Assembly (NCBI GenBank): GCA_041447245.1 | Contig: JBGMEA010000023.1 | Coordinates: 186,001-250,000, forward strand | Source: JBGMEA01 sp041447245 | GTDB lineage: Bacteria; Bacillota; Clostridia; Eubacteriales; Anaerofustaceae | Length of the DNA stretch: 64,000 nt | Direction: 5' to 3' | In this document: in pieces, positions 1 to 8,299 of the stretch | Numbering within the stretch: position 1 is the stretch's first letter | Layout of the letters: every line of letters begins with the position of its first letter | Program-made: the position numbers and the translations under genes | The notes under the pieces: model-generated | What the model was told of the DNA's origin: nothing | The model's database searches: none | Seen by the model: the letters and a program-made list of their open reading frames with translations, nothing else

Positions 1-753
1 ATCGCAGCAGTAATAGCGATCGTTATTTTGCTAATTAAAAACTGGGATTGGGTGAAAGAAAAGGCAGCGGAATGTTGGGAATGGATTAAAGGAGTGTGGC
101 AAGGAGCAGCAGATTGGTTTAATAGCAAAATAGTGCAACCGATAGCGAATTTTTTTGGCGGTATGTGGAATGGAATTAAGACAGGTGCATCCACATTGGC
201 AAATTTTATCAGCACATATGTGATTGATCCGATTGTTGCGGCTTTTAAATGGCTATATAACGGTGTTGTCGGAATTGTTGAAGGAATCGGAAACGGATTC
301 GTTAAGATTATTAATAGTTTCATTAAAGGAGTAAACGGGGTTATCGATACAATCAATAAATTCGGTTTCAGTCTTAAATACATGAATACTCTTCCAGCAA
401 TATCAATTCCACGTCTCGCGACAGGTACTGTTGTTGATAAAGCAATGTTGGCAATGCTGGGTGAAGATGGTCAGGAAGCGGTTGTCCCTCTAGAGAAGAA
501 TCTCGGATGGGTCGATAAAATTGCTGTTAATATTGCGAATAAATTATTACCAATATTAAGCGGTGTGAAAATGAATGCTGCATTTGCGACAAGTCAAGGA
601 GCAGCCGGAATATATAACAATTCGAACCAGACTAGTAATCTCGTTCTTAAAATCGAAAAATTTATCAACAATCGTTCTCAAGATACGAAAGCTCTCATGG
701 AAGAAATGGAGTTTTACCGAAAACAAGCCAATAAAGGAAGTGGATCTGAATGA
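1..753 (+). CDS. Phage tail tape measure protein, C-terminal part (5' truncated by window)
   Basis: The frame is open from base 1, so this is the end of a longer gene. The residues are Trp-rich and amphipathic, with alternating hydrophobic helices (WDWVKEKAAECWEWI, NFFGGMWNGIK), followed by the LATGT...GEDGQEAVVPLEK segment typical of the C-terminus of tape measure proteins of Gram-positive siphoviruses. The protein sets tail length and helps eject DNA. It overlaps the next gene by four bases (ATGA), as expected for coupled tail genes. The N-terminal region is not in the window. Confidence 0.85.
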   Translation: MAAVIAIVILLIKNWDWVKEKAAECWEWIKGVWQGAADWFNSKIVQPIANFFGGMWNGIKTGASTLANFISTYVIDPIVAAFKWLYNGVVGIVEGIGNGFVKIINSFIKGVNGVIDTINKFGFSLKYMNTLPAISIPRLATGTVVDKAMLAMLGEDGQEAVVPLEKNLGWVDKIAVNIANKLLPILSGVKMNAAFATSQGAAGIYNNSNQTSNLVLKIEKFINNRSQDTKALMEEMEFYRKQANKGSGSE

Positions 754-1442
754 CAATCGGAGCATATTTTATTTGGAAGTCCCTTAATTCTGCTGACGAT
801 ATGGGAATCATTGTGACAAAACTTCCTGCCGTTGAAAAGCCGGAAAAAAATGTTGAAGAGATTATAATCCCCGGGAGAGACGGTAGCTTGACCGTTGATG
901 ATGGAACATACGCAACAACTACTAAACCTGTCGAATGTGCACTTGATCATGGAGATATTGATGCATTGTGCGCATGGTTGACAGGTTCCGGATTTGTTAC
1001 GTTTTCAAATGAACCAGATAAGCAATATATGGCGAAAATCATCAACAGTGTTCCACTGAAAGAAATTATCCCGACGTTCCGTACTTTCATTATCCAGTTC
1101 AGCTGTCAGCCAAAAAAATATTCGATCGAAAACGACTTGATCACGATCGACACATCCCCAGCGATGATATCCCACCCAGGGACGGAAAACGCTAAGCCCG
1201 TAATAAAAGTGTACGGGACCGGGACGATTGACATAACGATTAACTCAACAGTCGTGCATATGAAGAATGTCGTTGATTATGTAACGATCGATTCATCGAT
1301 CATGGATGCTTATAAAGATACAGAACTAAAAAATAGTGATATGTACGGTGAATTCCCTGAATTTGTTCCCGGAACAAACAATATCAGTTGGACGGGTACC
1401 GTAACTCAAATTGAGATACTGCCAAACTGGAGGTGGCTGTAG
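750..1442 (+). CDS. Phage distal tail protein (Dit-like)
   Basis: This 230-residue protein has the layout of siphovirus Dit proteins: an N-terminal segment ending in the motif IIPGRDGSL, then a beta-rich region (TKPVECALDHGDIDALCAWL, then F..EPDK.Y.AKI), then a C-terminal galectin-like half. Dit forms the hexameric hub joining the tail tube to the tip. It lies between the tape measure and the tail endopeptidase, which is its normal place. ATG overlaps the upstream stop and is preceded by AAGGAAG. Confidence 0.8.
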   Translation: MTIGAYFIWKSLNSADDMGIIVTKLPAVEKPEKNVEEIIIPGRDGSLTVDDGTYATTTKPVECALDHGDIDALCAWLTGSGFVTFSNEPDKQYMAKIINSVPLKEIIPTFRTFIIQFSCQPKKYSIENDLITIDTSPAMISHPGTENAKPVIKVYGTGTIDITINSTVVHMKNVVDYVTIDSSIMDAYKDTELKNSDMYGEFPEFVPGTNNISWTGTVTQIEILPNWRWL

Positions 1443-3043
1443 TGATTTGCATCTATGACAGCAAATGTACTGATTTTAATAATAATGGAATCACTCCGCT
1501 GCCAGATGTAGAAACATGCTCAATAAGCGAAGAATTGAACAGCTCTTACGAGTCCGAACTTGAATACCCAATTGATGAGCGTGGCAAATGGCAGAACCTT
1601 GTGGAGGATAATATATACAAAGCTGACGGCCAACTTTTCAGAATCTATCAAAAAAAGAAAATCGGCAACGTTGTGAAAGTATGCGCAAGGCATATTTTTT
1701 ACGACTTGATGGATAATATCATTGAAGATGCGAGACCGACAAACCTCACCGGGACTGCTGCTTTAGATTGGGTATTGGCGAGAACGCAAAACCCGCATCC
1801 ATTTACATCAACCGGAGATGTCGGAGGAATTGACACAAAATATTACGTCCGGAAGAATCCCGTCGAAGCAATCCTCGGTAGTGAAGGAATCGTAGAAACA
1901 TGGGGAGGAGAGATCGAGCGTGACAATTTCGTCATTCGCCTGTTGAACTCGGTAGGCGCCGACCGCGGAGTTTTAATCGCTTATGGTAAAAATATACAGG
2001 GCATCGAAGAAACTCTGGATATAGACAATGTGTGTACTCGATTAATGCCTATAGGTAAAGATGGGCTATTGTTACCGGAGAAATATATCGACAGCCAATA
2101 TATCGACAACTATGCCCACCCCAAAATTAGGACTGTTGAATTTTCGGATTGTGAAGATGAAGATACGCTGCGTATCACCGCGACAGCCTACATGACAGAT
2201 AATAGCATTGATATTCCGCAATTTAACTATTCAATCGATTTCTTGGAATTGTCAAAAACAGAGGAATACAAAAATTTAGCAATACTTGAAACGGTATACA
2301 TGGGCGATACTGTGACAATTAAACACTCGAAACTTGGTATTGACCTCAAAGCAAAGGTAATTAAGATTGAGAAAAATGTATTATCTGGTCGTAAAGAGAA
2401 AATAGAACTGGGCAATTTTAAGTCATCCATTGCAACGAGTATTACAAAATCAATTAAAGTAGTCAAAAAGCAGATCGTAAACGCACAAACGTTTTTGCAA
2501 GAATCAATCGATGCAGCCACAATTCAGATCAATTCAGCTCTTGGCGGTTATGCAACAAAGCGTAATGGCGAATTACTGATCATGGATACTGAAGACGTGA
2601 ACACCGCTGTGAAAATTTGGAGATGGAACCTGAATGGACTCGGTTATTCATCAACAGGATACAACGGAGCATTCGCAACTGCAATCACAGCTGATGGGCA
2701 TGTTAATGCAGATTTCATTGATACGGGAACACTTACTGCCAATATCATTAAAACCGGAATACTCAGCTCAATAAATGAGTTGTTCAGTTTGAATCTTTCA
2801 AGCGGAGAAATCATAAGCAAAGCAGGGATCACAATAACCGGTGATTCAATTACTGATCTTATGGAAATGTTCTTATCGTCCACTGTAATGCAAATTCGAG
2901 TAAAAGCAAGTCAGAAGACAATTGCTGAATTTACAGTCGAGGGATTGAAGGCTCCTACGGCGATCATCGAAACGGTCTTACAGGTGGCAAAAGCACGATT
3001 TCAGAAAGATGGAAATGATCTTGGAATTTTGCTAAATGACTGA
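1442..3043 (+). CDS. Phage tail endopeptidase / tail-associated lysin (Tal, prophage-tail family)
   Basis: About 534 residues. The N-terminal two thirds resemble the prophage endopeptidase tail family (opening YDSKCTDFNNNG, acidic ELEYPIDERGKW segment), which forms the tail tip and may degrade cell wall. From about residue 340 the sequence becomes coiled-coil-like and repetitive, as in the stalk that carries receptor-binding modules. I place the start at GTG 1442, which overlaps the preceding TAG and has GGAGG eight bases upstream, rather than the in-frame GTG at 1433 that overlaps that ribosome site. Gene order supports the call. Confidence 0.75.
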   Translation: MICIYDSKCTDFNNNGITPLPDVETCSISEELNSSYESELEYPIDERGKWQNLVEDNIYKADGQLFRIYQKKKIGNVVKVCARHIFYDLMDNIIEDARPTNLTGTAALDWVLARTQNPHPFTSTGDVGGIDTKYYVRKNPVEAILGSEGIVETWGGEIERDNFVIRLLNSVGADRGVLIAYGKNIQGIEETLDIDNVCTRLMPIGKDGLLLPEKYIDSQYIDNYAHPKIRTVEFSDCEDEDTLRITATAYMTDNSIDIPQFNYSIDFLELSKTEEYKNLAILETVYMGDTVTIKHSKLGIDLKAKVIKIEKNVLSGRKEKIELGNFKSSIATSITKSIKVVKKQIVNAQTFLQESIDAATIQINSALGGYATKRNGELLIMDTEDVNTAVKIWRWNLNGLGYSSTGYNGAFATAITADGHVNADFIDTGTLTANIIKTGILSSINELFSLNLSSGEIISKAGITITGDSITDLMEMFLSSTVMQIRVKASQKTIAEFTVEGLKAPTAIIETVLQVAKARFQKDGNDLGILLND

Positions 3044-3093
3044 TCAAATATCAGTGTAAATATACATGCAAAAATAAAAAAATCCCTTAAAAT

Positions 3094-3116
3094 CGCTCTT
3101 AAGAGGCGTTTTTTTT
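3094..3116 (+). terminator. Candidate intrinsic terminator after tail tip gene
   Basis: Stem CGCTC with GAG(g)CG around a TTAA loop, followed by eight T. One bulged G. It separates the tail-tip gene from the fibre gene. Confidence 0.45.
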
Positions 3117-3134
3117 GTAAATGGAGAAGCAATC

Positions 3135-5174
3135 ATGAGTGTGTGGTTAACAGCGAATATCGCAGAGAATAATGTAAATATTCCAAATAATACGTCTGAT
3201 GTCACAGTCAATCTTTATGCAAATTGGAATGCAGGGACATGGGCAAACGATAGTCCTGCCGGGTACATTATTATTGATGGAACACGGTATGATTTTACCG
3301 CTAATTTTAATGTGAGTCAGGTTTATTCCGGATCCCAATTAATTGCAACACGAATGAAAACTGTTGCTCATAATTTAGATGGGTCAAAAACTGCAAATTG
3401 TTCCGCGTGGTTTGCCGGTAACGGGAATTATGATGTGACTTGGAGTGGGGCAATTACGCTTACGACAATTCCACGCGCTGCAACGATGTCAGGATACGCA
3501 AATTTTAACATCGGCAGCAATGCGTCACTCTCGATCAGCAACCCGGGAAGTTTATATAACACTCTTGATTTTGTTGCCGGTGGGGTGACGGTCAAATCAG
3601 TTGAGGGTGTATTGTCCGGGTCGATCAGTACACTGATCACTGCATCCACACTGTACGGACTCACCCCGAACAGTAACACATTGCTCGTCACGGCACAACT
3701 CAAGACATGGACGAACAGCAGCAAAACAACGCAGGTTGGGGACACACAGATTGCAACGGCTTCGGCTATTGTCACAAACAGTAACCCGGTTTTTACAGAT
3801 TTTAGTTTTGCGGACATCGACACGACCGTCATAACGCTCACCGACAGCGATCAGAAACTCGTCAGCGGATATTCGGATGTTCGTGCAAGCGTTTCAGTCG
3901 CGAATAAAGCGACAGCGCAGAACTCGGCCACAATGGATAAGTACCGCCTTACGATCGGAACACAAGTGATCGAGGTTTCATACTCTGACAGCGCGACGGT
4001 CATTCTCGATCTTGCTAATATATCATCCGGATCAATCAAAGTTGAGGCGATCGACAGCAGGGGAAATGCTACAGCGGTTATAAAAGCTGCTACATTGCTT
4101 ACACTCACGCCGGTATTTTTTAACTCTGCTGAGATTCTAAGAGACAACGGCGCCGACAGTACTGTAAAACTTGACCTGTCCGGTAAACTTCATTTGCTTG
4201 ATTTCGGTACGGTCACAAATAGTCTTAAAAGTGTTAAGTATGCATACAAAGAAACATCTCAAAGCGATGATTATTATTCTGCGCTCACGTCGATCACGTC
4301 AAGCGTAGACGGCAGCGGAAACATCACGCTAAGTGATCTTGCAATTAATGGAAATCTCGGGTCAAGCGGATTCACGGTTGAAAAATCTTACAACATTAAG
4401 CTTGTGCTGCAGGATGAATTGACGACGGCAACGCTTGTGATCGAATTGCTTTCCGGAGTTTACGTTATACATCTCGGGCGAACTGATGATAAAGCGCGTG
4501 TCGGAATCGGAATGAAGAACGCAGTCGGTCAAGGACTGCAGGTAAAAGACGGACATTTCAACGGATCGGGCGGCCGCCTGATCGGAAACATGTACGGTGT
4601 TTGTTCGACTGCGGCGGCAACGACGGCAAAAACCGTTGCGATTGACGGATTCGAGCTGGTTGTTGGGCAGCTTGTGACGGTGCAGTTTACTTATGCGGTG
4701 CCCGCATCGGCTACGCTTAACGTAAATGGGGCAGGTGCTAAGGCAATATATCACGGAACTGCAGCAATCGCCGCAGATGTTATACCTGCAGGGTCTGTCG
4801 CAACATTTGTTTATGATGGCACTTATTTCAGACTTACCGATGTCGGTTCTCCGACTGGGATAATGGAAATTGGATCGAACAGCAACGGCAATTATGTTAA
4901 ATTCTTCAATGGATTAATGATTTGTTGGCGAAATGGCTTGTCAGTAATCTTACCCGTAAGCCAAAGTGAATGGAGTATTACATTGCCGCAAACATTCGTA
5001 TCTCCTCCATTCGTAACTCCGCAACTTGGTTGGGCAACAGGTACGTGGGGAGTTAGTGGATTCGTTGGGTGCCAATCTACTACGACTTATGTTAGCTTTT
5101 CATTTTTAAATAATGCTTCGATAGCGCAGAACTGGGTATCATACGGATACATTGCTGTAGGGAGGTGGAAATAA
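3135..5174 (+). CDS. Phage tail fibre / receptor-binding protein (DUF859-like N-terminus)
   Basis: A 679-residue, Ser/Thr/Asn-rich, beta-strand-rich protein. The first 120 residues (NVNIPNNTSDVTVNL..., ...HNLDGSKTANCSAWF) resemble the DUF859 family of streptococcal and clostridial siphoviruses. Several Ig-like repeats follow. The C-terminal 100 residues (EIGSNSNGNYVKFFNGLMICW) have the short beta-sandwich module often found at fibre tips, which contacts the cell surface. Few charged residues and no membrane segment are seen. Host receptor unknown. Confidence 0.7.
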   Translation: MSVWLTANIAENNVNIPNNTSDVTVNLYANWNAGTWANDSPAGYIIIDGTRYDFTANFNVSQVYSGSQLIATRMKTVAHNLDGSKTANCSAWFAGNGNYDVTWSGAITLTTIPRAATMSGYANFNIGSNASLSISNPGSLYNTLDFVAGGVTVKSVEGVLSGSISTLITASTLYGLTPNSNTLLVTAQLKTWTNSSKTTQVGDTQIATASAIVTNSNPVFTDFSFADIDTTVITLTDSDQKLVSGYSDVRASVSVANKATAQNSATMDKYRLTIGTQVIEVSYSDSATVILDLANISSGSIKVEAIDSRGNATAVIKAATLLTLTPVFFNSAEILRDNGADSTVKLDLSGKLHLLDFGTVTNSLKSVKYAYKETSQSDDYYSALTSITSSVDGSGNITLSDLAINGNLGSSGFTVEKSYNIKLVLQDELTTATLVIELLSGVYVIHLGRTDDKARVGIGMKNAVGQGLQVKDGHFNGSGGRLIGNMYGVCSTAAATTAKTVAIDGFELVVGQLVTVQFTYAVPASATLNVNGAGAKAIYHGTAAIAADVIPAGSVATFVYDGTYFRLTDVGSPTGIMEIGSNSNGNYVKFFNGLMICWRNGLSVILPVSQSEWSITLPQTFVSPPFVTPQLGWATGTWGVSGFVGCQSTTTYVSFSFLNNASIAQNWVSYGYIAVGRWK

Positions 5175-5446
5175 TGGATAATATTAATGGCATATTATGC
5201 GAAACATACAATATCATCCCGTTGGAAACACAGATTGCAAATCGTGGAGACAACTCAATGACAAGATATGATTTTTACAACCAATTTTTATTGTGTACTG
5301 CTTTTCGAATTGATGATAGGGCAAGAGAAGTCTTTTTGGGGATACCGACTTCATTGACTGACGCTGAATATACTGAAATTCAAGAAGCTAGACAATTTGC
5401 GGCTGAACAAAAAAGTGCACTGATGAAAACATTAACCGAGGCATAA
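5174..5446 (+). CDS. Small phage protein of unknown function
   Basis: About 90 residues, soluble and mixed charge, with no motif I recognise. ATG at 5174 overlaps the preceding TAA by one base and has GGAGG eight bases upstream, so I prefer it over the in-frame GTG at 5165, which overlaps the ribosome site. Small genes of this size are common between fibre and holin in Gram-positive prophages and may be tail accessory proteins. A clear terminator follows directly, so the tail transcript probably ends here. Confidence 0.6.
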   Translation: MDNINGILCETYNIIPLETQIANRGDNSMTRYDFYNQFLLCTAFRIDDRAREVFLGIPTSLTDAEYTEIQEARQFAAEQKSALMKTLTEA

Positions 5447-5447
5447 C

Positions 5448-5470
5448 AGCACCTTCGAGGTGCTTTTTTA
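5448..5470 (+). terminator. Intrinsic terminator closing the tail module
   Basis: Perfect stem AGCACCT / AGGTGCT with loop TCG, followed by TTTTTT. It starts just after the stop codon of the small tail gene. Confidence 0.9.
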
Positions 5471-5499
5471 TTGCAAATAAATATTAAGGAGAAAGAACT

Positions 5500-5988
5500 A
5501 TGGTAGAACAAATCAAAAACTATTCATTAGCAGCAGCACTGGTTATCATGTCATGGGGCGGACTGTCAATTTTCGTGACATCTGTTACCGAAATAATCAA
5601 GAAAATCATCAAAGAAAAAGTCAAGAATCACGCATGGATCATGACGTTGATATGTTTCTTGATTGCTTTCGCTGTTGGATTCGGATGGAAGATATTCGTC
5701 GAAATAACATTCTTCCAGTGCGGAGTTTTATCCGTATTCCTGTTTTTCACCTCGACATACGCGTACAACGAGCTGAAGGACAGCGATACAAAAATCGGGA
5801 AGTGGCTTACGAGCTTGTCTGCATACTTCGACGCGGATAAGATTGTGGAAATCGTAATAGCGTATCTGTACAAAAAGATTGCGAAAGTGGATAATTCCAT
5901 AGCGCAATCCGCGCTCACCAAATTGGTTGAGAGCATAAATGAAAAATTACTTGAAATTGCAGACGAATCAGAAACTATTACGGAATAA
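5500..5988 (+). CDS. Holin-like membrane protein of the lysis module
   Basis: A 162-residue protein with three probable membrane segments (about residues 10-30, 45-68 and 70-92) and a charged C-terminal half with helical character. It lies upstream of a second small membrane protein and the endolysin, which is the position of a holin. AAGGAGA precedes the ATG. No specific holin family is recognised with certainty; a membrane anchor or antiholin is an alternative. Confidence 0.55.
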   Translation: MVEQIKNYSLAAALVIMSWGGLSIFVTSVTEIIKKIIKEKVKNHAWIMTLICFLIAFAVGFGWKIFVEITFFQCGVLSVFLFFTSTYAYNELKDSDTKIGKWLTSLSAYFDADKIVEIVIAYLYKKIAKVDNSIAQSALTKLVESINEKLLEIADESETITE

Positions 5989-5999
5989 CGGAGGCGGCT

Positions 6000-6272
6000 A
6001 TGGGGTATAAGAAAATGACCCTGGTCTATATCATGTCCATGATGACCGTGCTGATCGTAAACGGTATTATATTTACATGGGTATATCCGACGCAGGCTTC
6101 CGCATTTTACGGATTTGCGCAACAGACCATCGTCAGTTCGGTGCTCATATTCACATCCGGAATTACGATCGACGGTATCAGCAAAAATTTAGGCAGTAAA
6201 TATCTCGAGACTAAACTGAAAAAATTCGGGGACAGCCTCAAAAATGACGGAGGAGGATCTGAGACAGAATGA
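6000..6272 (+). CDS. Second small holin-like membrane protein
   Basis: A 90-residue protein with two hydrophobic segments (about residues 7-27 and 38-57) and a lysine- and glycine-rich tail (KKFGDSLKNDGGGSE). GGAGG lies five bases before the ATG. The stop overlaps the endolysin start (ATGA), so the two are translationally coupled, which fits a holin or holin partner. Two adjacent membrane proteins before an endolysin may be a holin/antiholin pair; which is which cannot be read from sequence. Confidence 0.55.
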   Translation: MGYKKMTLVYIMSMMTVLIVNGIIFTWVYPTQASAFYGFAQQTIVSSVLIFTSGITIDGISKNLGSKYLETKLKKFGDSLKNDGGGSETE

Positions 6273-7417
6273 GCGATCTTATAATCGGATTAGGCTCAAA
6301 AGACACGTCCACGCTATCAGTGGACGGAACGCAATTATCATTTACGCTCGACGAGCAGACAGCGACTCTCACGTGGAGCCAGATCCCCGGCGCTACATCT
6401 TATCGCGTGTTTAAATACGATACGATGACGAACAAATGGAAGAAATACACCGAAGTACCGGGGCTGACGTGTCAAATGCAGCTCGACTATGAGAGCGACA
6501 CAATCGTATCAGTCGGCGGCTACGATGGCAGCAGACACAAGGGCGACATCCAAAATACAATCGATATCGCGGTTGGTGAAAGCCCATTAAAAACCGTCAG
6601 CTCTCTCGTGACCGGCGTCGGCACTTTCAGCGTCGGGCAAATAATAAAATTCAAGGCGTATTACAATTATATGTACGGACCGTCGGGTGTTTACACAACA
6701 TGCGACGCGTCAAAGACTCACGGTATGATCACAGCGATATACGTAAATCAGTTGGTACAGCTTGAGATCGACAACGGCAAATACTACGTCGCTCCAATTG
6801 ACTATAAGGGAGACTATGACGCGAGCACGAAAATGAAATTGCGATATATGGTCGATTATATAGGGATAACGACGGCATTCACACGCCGAGTGCATACCGG
6901 TGAGGACTATGGATATAAGAGTTACAGCTTATCCCCGACAACGCAGGTCGGCGGAAGAAATCAACCGATCTGTTCACCGGGTAACGGGCTTATCGTCAAA
7001 AAAGTAGGTTTAGCAGGATCAACCGTCGGGAATCGATTCTGGGGTGTTATCTACAATTACGCATCATATGAGGATATCGCCGCAGGGCTCGTCACATTGC
7101 CAGACGGAAAGACGTCCGCGGACTATCCGAATGGTGCACATTTATGGGTGCGATCTATTCATATGGATTCGATATCGGTATCAGTTGGGCAGACCTTGAA
7201 TGAAGGCGGGTTGCTCGGCTACATGGGCAAAACAGGGACATCCGGTGAACACATGCACGGTGAATTTGAACTTGTGGATGCACGTAAGGGTGATGTCGAA
7301 TGGTCGGATGCGCTGAGAATCGAGTGGGGGATACCGATGCACAAAGAATGCTATGTTAAAAGCGGGCAGATCGTTTCAACAAGTATGGCGGCGAATTATT
7401 CACCGCAGTACGCGTGA
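6269..7417 (+). CDS. Phage endolysin with M23 (LytM-type) zinc peptidase domain
   Basis: 382 residues. The N-terminal 90 residues hold a fibronectin-type-III-like module (LTWSQIPGATSYRVFKYD). A short SH3-like stretch follows (about 115-180), then an M23 peptidase domain (about 205-370). Zinc ligands are visible in HTGEDYG (HxxxD) and EHMHGE (HxH). The first histidine is followed by the usual gap to a GNGLIV strand. It should cleave peptidoglycan cross-bridges at lysis after holin release. No signal peptide is seen, as expected for a holin-dependent lysin. Unusual is the FnIII-like module at the N-terminus instead of a classical wall-binding repeat. Confidence 0.85.
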   Translation: MSDLIIGLGSKDTSTLSVDGTQLSFTLDEQTATLTWSQIPGATSYRVFKYDTMTNKWKKYTEVPGLTCQMQLDYESDTIVSVGGYDGSRHKGDIQNTIDIAVGESPLKTVSSLVTGVGTFSVGQIIKFKAYYNYMYGPSGVYTTCDASKTHGMITAIYVNQLVQLEIDNGKYYVAPIDYKGDYDASTKMKLRYMVDYIGITTAFTRRVHTGEDYGYKSYSLSPTTQVGGRNQPICSPGNGLIVKKVGLAGSTVGNRFWGVIYNYASYEDIAAGLVTLPDGKTSADYPNGAHLWVRSIHMDSISVSVGQTLNEGGLLGYMGKTGTSGEHMHGEFELVDARKGDVEWSDALRIEWGIPMHKECYVKSGQIVSTSMAANYSPQYA

Positions 7418-7425
7418 GGTGGCAG

Positions 7426-7731
7426 ATGGATTGGATTCAAACAGCGATATTGTCTGTGCTGATTACGTTTGTTGGATTTATGATACAGCGCGGCATAAAA
7501 AAAAGAGACGCAAACGCCGAAAAAAGAGAACAGCAGAGATCGGACAGTATGATGCTTGTTGTAAAAGGTGTTGATGTATCAGTATCATTATCGGAAGCGA
7601 CGGCCATCTCATTACAGCGCGGCAAATGCAATGGTGAAGTAAGCAAAGCACTTGAAAAGACAGAGGAGTATAACAAAGAAAAAGAGCTGTACTATCAAAA
7701 ATTGCAAGCCGAAAACGCTATATCAAAATGA
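7426..7731 (+). CDS. Small membrane-anchored coiled-coil protein after the endolysin
   Basis: About 101 residues. One N-terminal membrane helix (DWIQTAILSVLITFVGFMI) is followed by a basic, then coiled-coil-like region rich in Lys and Glu (KALEKTEEYNKEKELYYQKL). ATG 7426 has GAGG six bases upstream; an in-frame GTG at 7414 overlaps the endolysin stop. The topology suits a spanin-like or holin-accessory role, but no family is recognised. It is the last gene of the lysis transcript, closed by the terminator that follows. Confidence 0.6.
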   Translation: MDWIQTAILSVLITFVGFMIQRGIKKRDANAEKREQQRSDSMMLVVKGVDVSVSLSEATAISLQRGKCNGEVSKALEKTEEYNKEKELYYQKLQAENAISK

Positions 7732-7733
7732 CA

Positions 7734-7763
7734 AAGACGGGTAATTGGTACCCGTCTTTTTTT
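7734..7763 (+). terminator. Intrinsic terminator closing the lysis module
   Basis: Perfect stem AAGACGGGTA / TACCCGTCTT with a five-base loop and a run of T. Very strong. Confidence 0.95.
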
Positions 7764-7769
7764 GTGCCA

Positions 7770-7798
7770 TTGACATAGAACGTTTGTTTGAATATAAT
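7770..7798 (+). promoter_or_regulatory. Consensus vegetative promoter for the terminal prophage gene
   Basis: TTGACA and TATAAT match the sigma-A consensus exactly with a 17-base spacer. It lies just after the lysis terminator, so the next gene is transcribed on its own, probably also in the lysogen. Confidence 0.85.
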
Positions 7799-7804
7799 CA
7801 GGCT

Positions 7805-8065
7805 ATGATTATGCAATTCGTCGAAGCAGATGTTATCTCATTCATGCGCAAGGGGATGCTTCCGCAGCCTCTCCGTGTCCGGATCGTCAGGGACGGTAAA
7901 ATATATCATTTTAACATCGATAGGGTCATCTCTTCCGAGAAACGCCACGATGCTTGTTTGAGTTATTGCAAATATAAATGTTTGGCTACACCGAACGAAA
8001 AGCAGATTGAATTCGTGATGCAATACTGGCCGGATACATGCGAATGGCAGATGGAGAAATTATAG
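7805..8065 (+). CDS. Terminal prophage moron gene, small protein of unknown function
   Basis: 86 residues if translation starts at ATG 7805; a second in-frame ATG is at 7811. The sequence is basic, with a beta-strand-like core (PLRVRIVRDGKIYHFNIDRVI), several cysteines (ACLSYCKYKC) and a C-terminal WPDTCEWQMEKL. It recalls small uncharacterised Clostridia proteins that end in a CKWxL-type motif, but I cannot name the family. It has its own consensus promoter and terminator and sits between lysis genes and attachment region, the position of a lysogenic-conversion gene. The predicted transcription start falls on or next to the ATG, so translation may be leaderless. Confidence 0.65.
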   Translation: MIMQFVEADVISFMRKGMLPQPLRVRIVRDGKIYHFNIDRVISSEKRHDACLSYCKYKCLATPNEKQIEFVMQYWPDTCEWQMEKL

Positions 8066-8094
8066 GAGACGGTACAAATTTCCGTCTCTTTTTA
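8066..8094 (+). terminator. Intrinsic terminator of the moron gene
   Basis: Stem GAGACGG / CCGTCTC with a nine-base loop and TTTTTTA, starting just after the stop codon. Confidence 0.9.
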
Positions 8095-8120
8095 TATTTT
8101 TTCATATCATTTTATAACGC

Positions 8121-8141
8121 AAGCGGGAAAAAAGCGGGAAA
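8121..8141. repeat. Tandem AAGCGGGAAA repeat near the prophage end
   Basis: Two copies of AAGCGGGAAA spaced 11 bases apart, start to start, one helical turn. They lie between the last phage gene and the tRNA pair. They could be arm-type integrase or excisionase sites, or part of the attachment region; this is inference from position only. Confidence 0.6.
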
Positions 8142-8160
8142 TCGATAAAAAATTACATTT

Positions 8161-8192
8161 AAAAATAAAAAAGCGATGTCAAAATCGCTTTT
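8161..8192 (-). terminator. Intrinsic terminator of the tRNA transcript
   Basis: On the minus strand a stem AAAGCGAT / ATCGCTTT with a six-base loop is followed by TTTATTTTT. It lies about 15 bases past the tRNA CCA end. Confidence 0.85.
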
Positions 8193-8207
8193 AGTTAAAC
8201 GGATTTT

Positions 8208-8284
8208 TGGTGGGCCTTCAGGGACTTGAACCCCGGACAAACCGGTTATGAGCCGGTGGCTCTGACCAACTGAGCTAAAGGCCC
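8208..8284 (-). tRNA. tRNA with CAU anticodon, probably tRNA-Ile2 (lysidine-modified)
   Basis: Seven-base acceptor stem GGGCCTT / AAGGCCC, A discriminator and encoded CCA. D arm TAGCTCAGTTGG, anticodon stem CCGGC/ACCGG with loop CTCATAA, T arm GGGGTTCAAGTCCC. The acceptor GGnCCTT, the TTTAGCTCAGTTGG start and the CTCATAA loop resemble the Ile2 tRNA of Bacillus, whose C34 is changed to lysidine by TilS to read AUA, more than elongator Met. Elongator Met is not excluded. Confidence 0.9.
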
Positions 8285-8299
8285 GAGTACGAATAAGAA

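Larger units (their letters stand above)
1..8160 (+). mobile_element. Right end of a siphovirus-like prophage (left part outside window)
   Basis: All genes from the left edge to 8065 point the same way and follow the usual late order of a long-tailed phage: tape measure, distal tail, tail endopeptidase, fibre, holin-like proteins, endolysin. The block stops just before two tRNA genes, a common integration site for temperate phages, and housekeeping genes follow. The integrase and early genes must lie to the left. The exact right boundary is not visible; it lies between about 8095 and the 3' end of the first tRNA (8208). Confidence 0.85.

Noticed and set aside
3135..5174. Diversity-generating retroelement acting on the tail fibre
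   Set aside because: No reverse transcriptase gene or template repeat is seen near the fibre gene.
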